Origin: Stenopsyche tienmushanensis
Taxonomy: Eukaryota; Arthropoda; Insecta; Trichoptera; Stenopsychidae
Direction of reading: 5' to 3'
Assembly (NCBI GenBank): GCA_008973525.1
Contig: WACJ01000060.1
Location: 62,001-126,000, forward strand
Length of the DNA: 64,000 nt
Made by a program: the position numbers and the translations under genes
The notes under the pieces: model-generated
The model's database searches: none
Told to the model about the DNA's origin: nothing
What the model saw: the letters and a program-made list of their open reading frames with translations, nothing else
Shown here: piece by piece, positions 1 through 10,740 of the stretch
Position numbering within the stretch: the first letter of the stretch is position 1
Layout of the letters: every line of letters begins with the position of its first letter

Positions 1-879
1 TGATTTTTTCGTCGAAAGAAAGCTGTATTGTTCGATACGAAAAACGATAATCCCGAATGATAAAGGAAATAACATGGCATTGCTATCAGATCTCGTTCAA
101 ATACAATTTGTTGATAAATGAAATTAATAGTGTTTTACAACCTTTTAGATATCGTGGATGGTCTACGATGTATCTAAAATTACACTCCCTGCAATAAAAA
201 GTAAACATATTGTACTTTAGTAATGCAGCTACTATGTAAAGCATCATTTTCTTTTTTGTATCCTGTTTTAAATTAATTTTATTCTTCCAGCGTTCTTGTG
301 GAAACACAAATGACATATTGATAATATACATAAAAAAATTAATTGAAACATTATTGCACTTTATGGTACAACGTTTTAAAATATGATATTTAGTTACAAA
401 AACTCAGAATTCATATACATTATAGTCAGTGATTTGTACAATAATCATTTAGACATAATTGGATATTATCTTGATATGCCCTTTATTTTGTTATTAAATC
501 TTTAATTCAATATCTTTTGTTGTCAAATTGTGACTTCTATTCGTGTCGTTTACAAAACAAGAGGCTTGAAGCTAATTCGATACAAAGTAACGTAATTATT
601 TCAATTTCCCTCAGTCGGCAAAAGTCAAAATAATTCGCTTTAATCAGATAAATTAAATTATCTTCTTCGAACAACGAGATGCTGGTCAAAACCCGTGCGG
701 ACCCCTCTTTGAGAACATCTCTAATCAAATCATTAATTTCTGTGAAGATGGAAAACCATTCCCAACATCCTCAAATACATAAATTAAACGGGCATAGTTA
801 TTAGGCACAACTTTATAATTGTTCCCCCACAAAAAAAAAATATCTCGCGTTTTAATAGCGCGCTAATTACACTCATTGG
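1..879. other. AT-rich sequence, nothing recognised
   Basis: Low-complexity AT-rich DNA with an A run near 830-840. Short open frames on the minus strand (81 and 63 codons) have biased, unpatterned composition and no recognisable domain. No repeat from elsewhere in the window was seen here. Confidence 0.4.
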
Positions 880-1190
880 GTCATTCAATCAACGTTCCCA
901 AAACTTCATTGAAATGAGAAACGCAAAACGATTTTTCCCCCTCAAATATCAGACTTGATATCCGACATTTTCGATAGGTCATCAACCGATCGAATATATA
1001 AATTACGAACCGATATCCGGTTATGACTAAGAGTTAAGGTCATCCTCGTTCGACTTTTTCCTGAACTTTTTCAGGGAATTGCCACTCGGCTACCGTGAGC
1101 AGCCGGAAAAGAATAAAGTATATCTTTTCTTTCGATAAGCAACACAGGGCCATAAATCTATGGAGCAGACATTCTTGTTATATCTGGTGG
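880..1190. other. Balanced-composition block, possible regulatory element
   Basis: Base composition becomes more even and CpG-containing words appear. It holds an AAGGTCA nuclear-receptor half-site-like word at 1035-1041, a short hairpin (CCTGAA...TTCAGG, 1060-1076) and a second short stem (CGGCT...AGCCG, 1087-1105). No coding signal is visible. The regulatory role is inferred only from composition. Confidence 0.2.
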
Positions 1191-1987
1191 TACCATCAAT
1201 GGCTATTTATTTTGATATTGGTGACGTACGAAGTGTAAAAGCCGGTGAAACAAATAAGATATACACCTGAGATAGTGAACCTTTGCTATGCCTAATCCCT
1301 AAGAAATTGCAACACCCGTAGGTGAATCGGTTATATTTGTGAACATCCAGAGTTGAAATTTCATTTTTTTTTTGCGATTTCAAAATATTCATATATTTTT
1401 ATTATTTAAACCCAGAGTAAAGAACTGTCTATTTTGGCATGATTTATGGAATACACCTAGAATCTTTACACAAAGATGAAATATATATTTAATTTAATAA
1501 TATGTATCAATTCTCATAGAAATCAATCAACGAACATCAGACTAAGCCCCATGGTATAATGTTTACTGAGCTTTAGAGCTATAGGGCTTGATACCCATCT
1601 AAGCCCAATTAGCAATACACATGGATTAAATATACCTAATTTGCTTCAACATTTTCTAATATACTTTTATTATGCTAATATTTTTGATTTGAAGTATCTT
1701 TCTTATTTCAGTAATAAAACGTGTGGGTCATTAAGTTAACTCTTATTAAATCATTAACTCCGTATTTACCGCTAAGAATTAGGGAAACTGGACAAAACGC
1801 TTATTTTTTTCTAAAATATCATAACTCTTTTTCTATAATAAAAAGGGATCTTCTATAAAAATGGATATTTCAGGTAGGCTGACATTTGTATAATATGTCC
1901 ATGGGAACACTGAAAATAAAGTTGCATAAAATGTCCCTTATAATAGTTATCTTAAACATGTCATTGATTGATTAGTATTAATATATA
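1191..1987. other. AT-rich sequence, nothing recognised
   Basis: Ordinary AT-rich DNA. A 61-codon minus-strand frame at 1207-1392 has no recognisable feature. It ends at the TA dinucleotide flanking the mariner end at 1988. Confidence 0.35.
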
Positions 1988-2141
1988 TCAGGTCAGTCCA
2001 AAAGCTCGTGCACATTTTTGACAAATCTTTAAATAGTGTAAATAAAACATAATTTAACATTTTAATCAATGATATATTTTCCTCCAATGGATTTGTTAGT
2101 AATTTTTGATCAAATTTATCAATTTAATTTCTTAAATTATT
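1988..2141 (-). mobile_element. Mariner family 1, transposase 3' end plus terminal inverted repeat
   Basis: The terminus TCAGGTCAGTCCAAAAG begins at 1988 directly after a TA (1986-1987), the target duplication used by Tc1/mariner elements. The inner subterminal word AGTGTAAATAAAACA (about 2035-2049) recurs at the other ends of the family. On the minus strand, just inside, the codons read GGKYIID followed by a stop, which matches the C-terminus of mariner transposases (usually ending in N-G-x-Y-x-I-D). Upstream codons carry stops, so the copy is dead. Homology is lost at about 2141, where a GC-rich hairpin begins. It may be the 3' end of one mariner whose 5' end is at 8065, split by later insertions, or a separate fragment. 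Confidence 0.75.
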
Positions 2142-2209
2142 GAAAATTTTGGTCCCGGGATACCGGGATGGTCTAATGCAATCCCGAAATCCCGGGATCG
2201 AAATTTTGG
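2142..2209. repeat. GC-rich imperfect inverted repeat (CCCGGGAT motifs)
   Basis: The arms 2142-2169 and 2181-2209 pair over most of their length. Both carry TCCCGGGAT and CGGGAT words and an AAAATTTT end, around an 11-nt loop. The run of CCCGGGAT words is sharply different from its AT-rich surroundings and suggests the end of another, unidentified element. An open frame running through it (2140-2379, plus strand, 79 codons) shows no known domain and has no ATG-based support that I trust. Confidence 0.5.
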
Positions 2210-2929
2210 CTCAGGATTGGATTCTCAAGGCAGGACTAATACTTGCTCTGCGATACTTAAATGACGATTTCTGCTCTTCGATACAGGAACAAGTTTTAAC
2301 ACAGTTTTTATCTGTAGAATTAACAAGATGCTATAAGAATAGCTTGGGAGTTCCTGGTTTAAAGAGAGGATTAAGATAATAAAGTCTTTATAAATAAATC
2401 GTAAAATGGAAATAAGAAATATTTTTTTATTAACTTTATGTGAATTTAAGATTTTTCAAAAACGATCAGGAATAATACAGTAAAATGTTAACCAAATTTT
2501 TTTAAAGGTAATAAAGCTTAAGCTTGACATAGTTTAATACTTATATATTAAGAAATACGTAATTAAATTGATACTTAAAAATAATTAAAGAAATTAATTG
2601 GTTTCCAAGAATTATTTAGGTTGTAGGCGTAAGAATTTCAAATTGCCCTTGTTCGATACTTTTATTCGAATATAAAAATACTTGCCTAAAGCTCAAAAAT
2701 GAAGTAAAATAAATTATATGAATTAACATTGAATCAAAAATGTTTAAAGAAAATTTTGTCGATCATTTCAAAGCTTTGCAGCGATGTCTTGAAACTTTAG
2801 CTGTCTGTGATATATATAGTACATTGCGATATTTAAAATTCCATAAAATTGAATGGTTTTGATGTTTATTTTTTTAAAAAAGGGTTACCATTTGATGGTA
2901 TATATTCCAATGCTATAAGAATTACAAAG
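2210..2929. other. AT-rich sequence, nothing recognised
   Basis: No homology to other parts of the window and no coding signal. The first 170 bases may belong to the element that begins with the hairpin at 2142. Confidence 0.3.
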
Positions 2930-3340
2930 GTCGGCGATATAAGTGGTCTGGTAGATAAGTACCCGTCAGATGATCTGATCTTTGTGATCGTGGGATGAGA
3001 TGTTCAACAATGTACGACTCACGATTATCGTCTAGATCTCATCTGCAGAACATTGTATAGGTAAGAATAGATATTGAATCGGACGGTGGGATCAATTTTA
3101 GATAAAAACAAAATAAATGTCTATTAATATTTTAATCTAGGAAAAAACAATATTCCCGATCGTTCCGTTCGATCCCTCCTTTTGAGGGGAAAATATTAAT
3201 TCGAAAGTATTAGATTCTACGCTCGGATATCATAAATGAAAACAGCTATAGATCAAAGGGAGGGCAGCAACGCTTGAGTAAATTCTACTCAAGAAGAATC
3301 GAGTTTTTCTTTTCTCAATTGCGAAACTGCTTCGGCATGC
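2930..3340. other. Balanced-composition block, possible regulatory element
   Basis: Mixed-composition DNA with repeated GATC-containing words and an inverted pair GATGAGAT (2994-3001) and ATCTCATC (3036-3043). ACAATGT and its complement ACATTGT also occur once each nearby. No coding frame is supported. It lies just upstream of the candidate core promoter at 3393. Confidence 0.2.
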
Positions 3341-3470
3341 ATTAATTTTTAATATCCGCTATCTCCGTTCCTCAGCTCCGTTCTTCGCTCGATATAAAAG
3401 CTCGGATCTCGAGGAAGCTGTGATCTCTATTTTTTATTTATTCTTCTCCTTTTCTTTCAGCTTACGAAGT
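3341..3470 (+). promoter_or_regulatory. Candidate TATA-box core promoter
   Basis: A consensus TATAAAAG at 3393-3400 sits in a block of pyrimidine-rich, CpG-containing DNA (CTCCGTTC repeats, 3364-3385). A start site would be expected near 3425. Downstream, a pyrimidine tract ending in TTTCAG (3437-3460) resembles a 3' splice site. The following plus-strand frame to 3665 has no ATG near the expected start and no recognisable product. TATA words are common by chance in AT-rich DNA, so this is a candidate only. Confidence 0.25.
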
Positions 3471-3786
3471 TCAGCGTACACAATAAATACGCAATCGCAT
3501 ATTTCAAGGGAAACATCGACACGCATTCATCTATTCCAGATGTGTCGAACCAGTGAAAAAACAAAGCTAGTAACATCTTCGGCTTTATTGGTGACGAATG
3601 AATTGAATATTTTAGAATGGCGAACACATCTACAGGATATAAATAATGTATTTACTTACTACTAGGCTAATATAATGTATTATGGAAGAATGTATCTATT
3701 AACCATATATCATTATATTCAAATACTCTTTTTTCAGCGTAATCTAGCAATGTTTCAGCATAATTCAACGCCGTATTATAACTGAT
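3471..3786. other. AT-rich sequence, nothing recognised
   Basis: No supported gene. A terminal repeat for the Tigger relic that starts at 3787 would be expected here, but none could be found, so that element looks truncated on this side. Confidence 0.3.
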
Positions 3787-4738
3787 TTAATCACTGGTAT
3801 CTTTTTCACTTGTAGTGCCACTCTCATTTTCTTGCACTTGAGAAACAAAAAGGATAACTGCATCATCCACACATTCAAAACCTGGATCATTCAAATCATG
3901 ATCGAGCCTTTCCTTGATGTTTTCTCTATCTATATTTTCATAAAAAAATAAATTTTCCAATAATCCACATATTTCAGATATATAATTTGCTTCATTCTCT
4001 TCAGAATGCAATAATCGTTTCCATACCAGGAAGAATCTTTTTCCATGATCGAACCAGTGTTTCTGGCTTTAATTTTGACTGAGATCGTGTTATTCCATGT
4101 ATAGCATCCAATATGGTTAATTTTTCCAGAAATTAATCAAGTTCTTATCTTCCTTAGTGAGAATTTTCAGAAGACTGAGACGATAAAGACATTTCATTGC
4201 TGCTATAATTGGTTCATTGGCTGAATCAAAGGTGTCATTAAGAGGCAATAATTTTAAAACCATAAGTCTTACGCCTGTTTTCGATATGCTTTCTGTGGCA
4301 ATCCCTTATTTTTTAAAGAATCTTACACCTTTAGAACCTATTTCTTTTTGAACCAATCTTCAAAATCAATCTTCTCCCTGTCTATCCATGTTCCTTTCTG
4401 GCTATAATAATCGACAGGAAGATTTTTCATTTAAATTTAATTTAAGTTTCTTTTAAAATATCGATGTTTATTTGCTTTCCCAATCACCAAAAGTTTATTT
4501 TATGATATAAGTTCCTGGTGCGTTTTCAGTTTCTTATTATTCTGGGTCCTTTTTCACAATCTTAAACTTCATTGTCTTAGTAATTAAGACTCAAGCATCT
4601 TCCTTATCATTCTGAAGAGTTTTGTGCTTTAAATCTTGACCTGTGTGTATACCACCACATGTACTGTTTATATTTATTCAAAATTTTAATATTTTTCAAG
4701 CACAGATAATCGGCACCCGGATAGTCGAGAGTACACTG
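3787..4738 (-). pseudogene. Decayed pogo/Tigger-like (DDE_1) transposase element
   Basis: Read on the minus strand, this is the C-terminal half of a Tigger/Jerky-type transposase, broken by stops and frameshifts. Recognisable pieces in order are: LPVDYYSQKGTW followed by an EDWF-like stretch (about 4422-4350), matching the family block before the second catalytic Asp; LLPLNDTFDSANEPIIAAMK (about 4255-4195), the decayed LPPNxTSxxQPxDQ block in which the catalytic Asp region is altered; TILDAIHGITRSQ with KLKPETLVRSWKKILPG (about 4120-4028); and an acidic tail with NDPGFEC and DDAVILFV ending in TAA at 3787. The 5' end keeps a terminal repeat (GATAGTCGAGAGTACACTG) ending at 4738 followed by TA. 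The N-terminal DNA-binding part is not recognisable, and the far terminal repeat is missing. The repeat and the adjacent KIVKxDP-coding stretch also occur in the copy at 7379-7991. Such transposases cut and paste DNA at TA sites in the nucleus; this one is inactive. Confidence 0.85.
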
Positions 4739-4739
4739 T

Positions 4740-5120
4740 ACCTCCATTTTTAACGATAATCCTAATTTGCATTTGATTTTTTACTGCATATAATGTTTTT
4801 TTTTACTGCATTTATTTTAATTTATTAACCATACTATTTTTTAAAATAATGATGAAAAATCAATACACGATTACTTAAAATGCATTTCATTCTGAGCCAT
4901 CATATTTTTGCTCGACTTTTATGAAATATATTAAGCAATAATATCTTAAGAATTAAGATAGTATCATTATTAACAACACTAATCAAGCAACTAAGTCATT
5001 ATTGAGCAAGTATTGGTAAAGTGTAAATTTAAATATTAACAACCTAATGGGGACATTTTCAAAGGGGACAATTTTTCAATCTTGGACCTGATAAATTACT
5101 TGCCCATTGTTCTTCATTCT
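4740..5120. other. AT-rich sequence, nothing recognised
   Basis: AT-rich spacer between the Tigger relic and a SINE fragment. No feature is supported. The last bases (5090-5125) may include the tail of the SINE. Confidence 0.3.
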
Positions 5121-5124
5121 TTCT

Positions 5125-5300
5125 TCTTAAGATGCCATATAGGTTATCGGATGTAGGCGATCTTTACAAGACTTTTTTTAAATATTACAATGTTCATATA
5201 ACGGCTTCCCATTATTTTCTAGATAGTTAAATTGGGAAAGGATTATTTGAATTGGAATTTTAGGTATCTATGAGTTATTAGCGAAATTATCATCTACTTA
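5125..5300 (-). mobile_element. SINE 3' fragment (same family as 14129)
   Basis: This aligns on the minus strand with the 3' part of the SINE at 14129-14560. It shares the CTTAAGA-containing tail near 5125, TTATCGGATGTAGGCGATC, the GGATTATTTGAA block, and TGAGTTATTAGCGAAATTAT near 5270-5290. The tRNA-like head is absent, as expected for a 5'-truncated copy. Divergence is high, so the insertion is old. Confidence 0.6.
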
Positions 5301-5869
5301 ATTGCGTAATATGCACCCTTAGACAGCGCCCCAACCAAGGATGTTTTAATTTTTTTTGAAATTTTTTAAGTATATTTTTCTATTCGAGAACTAAGCAATA
5401 TTGCTGAAGAGTGAATAAAGATCAAACACAAAATACAGCCAGTCGGACCAGGACGCTTTTTTCAAATTTCTATAAGAGGGTTTCAGGCTGTGAGAATTTA
5501 GATGAGGATGAGCCTGTTTTTTGGGCATGACCAAAATACAGCTAAAGAATGTCAAAGGAAGGACATTTTATCTCGGCTAAGGCTTTCTCTTCCCAATTAA
5601 TCCAACGAACTCGAATTAATTGCGAGAAAAGATATTTTGTATTATTATCGAAGAATTGCCCGAAAGCTTATAAAGGCTAAAATAAAAACATAAAGAATAG
5701 CGCTCAAGTTTGATCAATAGATCAAGAATCATATTTCAATATGAAAATACACTCTTTCATATCATAAAAATATTAAAGAATAAATAAGGTAATTTTATAA
5801 AATAATCTCGATTGTATCTGCTAATATTTTTTCTTCCATCAGGAGCAAACGATCATATTTTGTAAATAA
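5301..5869. other. Unassigned sequence
   Basis: Mixed AT-rich DNA. The part at 5430-5650 has more even composition, but no gene, repeat or clear motif was identified. Confidence 0.25.
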
Positions 5870-6420
5870 ATGTCGAATATTTTGTATTCGCTAAATTGGC
5901 AAGAATCTTATCGAGCACCAGCAGTACGACTCCCCTGATCGATTCCTCTCAATTATACGGTGGACATTAGTGGTTGTCGCAGAAGCGAAAGTCGATAATT
6001 AACTACTTACGGGCATTACAGGCGGTTAATATCGTTTGTGGTATGTTAACAAACTAACATTGTTCCCGGAGATATATCGGGCCAGATAAAGGATATATTT
6101 ATGTGAGCGGATCGGCGTGATTAACTGACCTGGTGTGGGCAGCCGAGGACCAGGTAATTATCAATATCCCAGGCCGGCCTACCCGACTACTTTTTGGGCT
6201 GCCATTCAATTTGTTGCCATCAATTATGTTTCAAGTCCAGACGATAACCAAAAATCACATATCAATAGACAAAAAATCAGTAGTACGTCCGACAGTCGTT
6301 TCTTTTTTGTGTCCTATAACATCGTCGATCCGAAATAAGGAAGCCGAACTGTTGCTTATTTGTCACATGGACACTTCATGAATAATTACCATCTGCAGTG
6401 GCGTGACTAAAAAATGAACC
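5870..6420. other. Balanced-composition block, possible regulatory element
   Basis: A GC-richer block with a perfect inverted pair ACCTGGT (6128-6134) and ACCAGGT (6149-6155) around a 14-nt loop. The second arm runs into CAGGTAA, an E-box/Zelda-like word. Two overlapping plus-strand frames (6133-6381 and 6135-6338) read through the same DNA in different frames and neither resembles a protein family, which argues against coding. Confidence 0.25.
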
Positions 6421-7378
6421 TTCGAACCAAATTATCACCTGGTTTACAACACCGAGAGAAAAAGGTTAAAAGTCATCCAAAATACACGAGACGGCTTGTA
6501 ACGGCTTGTCATTCATGTCTTTCTGAAATAAATGGTATTTTTTGACAGAACGGATGAGTTCTTGGCGCAATAAAATTTGTCAGTATTCATAATCATCTGA
6601 AGCCAATCAAAATTCTCAATATTTGTTGAATATTAAAACAGTTTGTATGTCACTGCTCCGTATATAATCTTCGTTCGGAAACTTTTACAAAAAATAGGTA
6701 AAAAACACTTATGGTTGATGATTTTTCATTAGAAAATAATTTTAATAATAACAATTAAAAGGGCTGAAAAAAAGCATCCAAACAATGACAGGTCATTATC
6801 TCAAATCAAACCAAATTGATTCTAATTTGTCTATTAATTAACACATTTATGTCATTTATGAAATATACCCAATGGCTAAGATTTCTTATAAAATATCGTA
6901 TTGATAGCCTTTATAATTGGCATTTGAAGGCTTGTATTTTATTTAGATAAATGGAAAATGTTCAAGGCTAGGGTTATTATCTTTGACAATGAAAATTCTT
7001 GATAATCAAAGCAAGAGCGTCAGAATGTAAATCATTCCCTGTGGAAATAACGCTTTGTGCGAATAAAGCTCCACATCAAGGTCGCCATACAAACTGAGGC
7101 TTACAACCACAATTTGATTTTTTCACATTTACGATATATTTTCGTTTTTTGATAAAAATCAATGTCATTTAAACGTCCAATTTATAGAGGCTTACTCTGT
7201 TGATATTATAAAGACTGTAAAAAAAGATCTTTTTGAAGTATTAAAGTATGAAAATGAATGCCATTTAATATTTTTTCAGTCAATCAAAATTTCGAGAAAT
7301 GCTCTGCAAGCCGAAAATTCTTGAAGATAACTTAAAATAGTGTCAAATTATTGTGATAATCAACAATAAACGATATTA
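6421..7378. other. AT-rich sequence, nothing recognised
   Basis: No coding or repeat signal seen. It ends at the TA (7377-7378) flanking the next element. Confidence 0.35.
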
Positions 7379-7991
7379 CAGTAGACTCTCGATTAGTCTG
7401 ACAGATAAGTGGATTTGTACGGATGATAAGTGGCGGGCAAGCAAATATAGCATCTAAGATTATGAAGATTTTAAATTAGCTCACTACTCAAACGGTTAAG
7501 CTGGTTAGTCAGTTTAATTCTTTCGTCGCCCAAAATGTCGTCCAACATGTCTCCCACAATGTCTCTGTCCCTTTCCGAGCTCAACGTATAAGAGTGCTCT
7601 TTCTGAATCACTGGAATTCGATCGTAAATACGCGATCATCCTACCATACAGGCTAGTTTTAGTAAACAAACTCTTATCACCCCGGGTCCATTTTCACAAT
7701 ATTACTCTCGTTGTGATTTCTGCTTCGTAAAACAAGATTTATTAAACTCTTGCTCGGTTGTTTTGAAAACCAAAGTAATTAAAACATGAGAACAGGCGTT
7801 TGTTTTGGTAGATAAGATACAAGCATCATTATTATTGCTTTGTATAAATGTGGCTAAACTATTCGAGAATTGCCTTATTAACTGAATACCAAAAATTAAA
7901 AAATATTTTTTTTTTGTAAAAAAAAAATATTTTTCACACACGGATAATTAGCTAACCAGATAATCCGCGCTCGGATAATCGAGAGTACACT
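7379..7991 (-). mobile_element. Internally deleted pogo/Tigger-like element
   Basis: About 610 bp bounded by inverted termini. The left end is CAGTAGACTCTCGATTAGTC, starting at 7379 after TA. The right end is GGATAATCGAGAGTACACT, ending near 7991. The right terminus matches the one at 4738, and the adjacent minus-strand coding stretch (KIV, K or no K, DPG near 7695) matches the same place in that relic, so both belong to one family. The transposase core is deleted. Internal words (GGATTTGTACGGATGATAAGTGG near 7412 and ATCACTGGAATTCG near 7606) recur at 16387-16842. The open frame 7702-7941 is a low-complexity by-product. Confidence 0.75.
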
Positions 7992-7999
7992 TTGCCATG

Positions 8000-8065
8000 C
8001 TGTGTTTTTTTTACACTTTTAAAAAAAAATCCCAAAAATGCGCACGAACTTTTGGACTGGCCTGA
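8000..8065 (-). mobile_element. Mariner family 1, 5'-side terminal inverted repeat
   Basis: The sequence ends ...GCGCACGAACTTTTGGAC and TGGCCTGA at 8065, followed by TA. It is the inverse of the end at 1988, including the subterminal TTTACACT block (8010-8020). The element therefore lies to its left. The Tigger copy ends only about 10 bp inside, so it probably inserted into, or deleted, the mariner body. Confidence 0.75.
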
Positions 8066-9929
8066 TAATTTTACTTTGGACAATTTATTTGTATCCTATA
8101 ATTAAATACTGTAGAAACAATAAGCTCGATTTATTTCAATATTGGCATTATGCAAATTTATTTTATTATCAGTCTTCATCAGTGCACAATATCTAATACA
8201 CACGGTATTATAAATTCTGCCATGTTACATAACGCCGATAAGAATGTCTTGTATTTCATTAATTATGCTTGAAATACATAGCCTCTTCTTATATTGGACA
8301 TTAAGAATTCAAGTCTCAAACACTAGAGAAGTTCCATTAGAATATCGCACAAGAGAATCTGTCTGAATTAATTCAGTCCGTTATTTATGCTTTCCATTTT
8401 TTTCTTCATTGAATACATTTTGGCCGGGAATATTAAATCCAATGGACGTTTATAGTTTTATTTCATATTCCACAAAGGTTCTTGAAATGAAGGTGGAAGC
8501 TGAGTGTGAATAAAAGTGCGCGCCGTATAGATCGGATAATAAAATGTCCGTTTCTGTTCACATTCTGAATAATCATAAAAAAGTAGTAAAATTGAGACAT
8601 ATTTCTTTATTTTATTAATTCATAAAAATCACAGTGTTTCTCAAATGCATTGGGCTGGAAACGCCGCCATAAATATTTTAACAGCTCATTTTTATTGCAT
8701 CAAATTCGGTTGTCGAATAAATTTGTTTGGATTATCCTCAAGCGCGTCCTATAATTAATCGTCCTTAAATTGAATCCTCATCCTCAAGCAAAAGGGAACA
8801 TATTCTGTTTTGAATAAACTGTGGCATATTTTATAAACAAAATAATCTGTTGATAGTTGAAGCGTAGCAGGTACAGACAAAACAATTAATCAGTCACGAC
8901 TTCCCAGCGCTTCCCATTTCCATTAATCAATCATGAATACCCGTCCGAATCGTGATTCAGGTCAGTTGATTATAAAATGTTTTGTATATAATATCAAATT
9001 TAATTAAGATTTAATTATTTTCAGGCTCCATACAAATTTCTGATCACGCTCTGAATATAAATTATTTTTCAGATTCCAGTAGCTTTCTAAGAATCGATCA
9101 TAGCTTAAGTCACGATCGGGAAATAAGTAATCAAACGCATAATAGGAAGTCGATTGTTGATTATTCGGATTGATTGTATTTGCCACCATAATTGAAAAAT
9201 ATAATCAATTTAATTAGTAAAATATGAATAAGAACTCTCTTTGTTCATGGATGAATCGATTTGAAATAAGCGCCATGCTAATTCACAAATTAAATATTAA
9301 TAATCCATATGAATTGAAAGTTCTACATATGACAATGGATCTTCGTATTAATTATATTGTATAAATATAAATGTATGATTACTTGACCTAAATACAGTTA
9401 TAATATAATGAATTTTGATTATTTTAGCTTCTATAAATACACACATGCAAAAAATACATATTTAATTTCCTCGATAGAATTCAATTTCAATCAAAATGGC
9501 CAGCATTAGGGAAAATCAATACTAATATTCTACTATTATTTTTGCCTGACCAGGATCCAATTATTCAAAATATATAACACTAGCAATTTCCAATCATACA
9601 CAAATAATGACTATTTTTATTTTTAATAATGGTTTAGGAGTGGAAACAGTTCCCAAAATCCCAAGAAAGCATCGAATTACAGTTTAATGATTATTAGTAA
9701 CCAAGTACCCGCGTCACTAAAATAGCTATAACTCCGTAAGTAGTTGTAATTTTGAAAATTCATTTGGAGAATGTATTTTTAAAAGTCAAAACATTGAAAA
9801 AATGCAAAAAACGAAATCAATTTTTAAAAAAATTTAAATCGGAATAAAGGGTCGTAATTCAGTGATAGCAGATGCAATATTATTTACACAGTCCCAGATT
9901 ATAATTTTTCACCAAATTTCGGTTAGCAT
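8066..9929. other. AT-rich sequence, nothing recognised
   Basis: Nearly 1.9 kb with no supported gene. Short patches of more even composition occur at 8500-8560 and 8860-8960. A 61-codon minus-strand frame (9004-9189) has no known match. The part after 9720 may include the far side of the element ending at 10056. Confidence 0.3.
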
Positions 9930-10056
9930 TGTTGATTTATTTCTTATTTTATCCAAAATATCTCCATAGGTACTCTTTATGAAATAAAAAAAAATATAAC
10001 AAAATGCTTTAAGAAATCCGCATAACTTCGAAATCGCACAAAAAGAGGTTTGAGTG
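9930..10056. mobile_element. Right end of the TA-inserting MITE family (see 49557)
   Basis: The stretch CGCATAACTTCGAAATCGCACAAAAAGAGGTTTGAGTG (given in words: CGCATAACTTCG then CGCACAAAAAGAGGTTTGAGTG) ends at 10056 and is followed by TA. Its complement matches the left end of the MITE at 49557, including the inner CTTCGAAGTTATGCGG and the internal AAGAGTAC word. No left terminus is visible within 350 bp, so the copy is partial. Confidence 0.6.
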
Positions 10057-10199
10057 TAATGTGGCTGCTTCTTGTATTATAAGTATATTTTCTATGTAGA
10101 AAGTTGTTGTTTATTTCTTTACAACATTTCATTTTGATATATGAGCAGGATGCTTTTCATTCTTTATTGGCAAAAAAATATATTATACAAGTGAGACAA

Positions 10200-10740
10200 T
10201 AAAACGGCAAAAATTGATCATAAAACATGCCCCGGTTGCGTCGATGAAGATAATTTCTCTTATTAAAACACTAGGCTAAAGAACGAGGTATGGCATTTTG
10301 GAACATTCTCCGGCAGGCAATGTTATAAAATATGGCCCAATTATCGGGTGGACACCGAAATTAAAATAAAAAAGGAGCGCATATTTCGTAACAGAAAGCC
10401 GATGAGTACCGGCGAAACGGGTAAGCGGCAAAATGAGGAGTCAAAGGAGCATGTCGTCTTGTTCCGAATAAAACAAATACCTTCTGGAAAAAATATGTGG
10501 AGAGTGGCCTCGCCGAGGATATCCAGAATGCATCACACAATGGCGATGCAGCGGCATTTGTGTCCTCAGAGGACGCCGGTATCCTGGGAATGCCCGACCA
10601 TGTTGGGACACCGTATGATTTATCAGCCGACCCTCAAAAATAATCCGTAAATAAACTCGCCGTGTTCCCGCAAGGATATACATCCACATTATGACCAGCG
10701 TGGCAGCTACGAAAATCGAACGTGTCCCTACAATTGCTTA
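10200..10740. other. GC-richer unique block, possible conserved regulatory DNA
   Basis: One of the most GC-balanced stretches in the window. It has open frames on both strands (plus 10348-10650, minus 10441-10689) that overlap each other and match nothing known. Visible words include a SOX-like ACAATGG (10537-10543). An unrecognised exon cannot be excluded, but the plus frame ends without a splice-donor context that I can defend. Confidence 0.25.

Noticed and set aside
3420..3665. An 81-codon frame whose start looks like a signal peptide.
   Set aside because: The frame opens with GTG, not ATG, and the hydrophobic start is translated from a pyrimidine tract. Eukaryotic initiation there is not credible.
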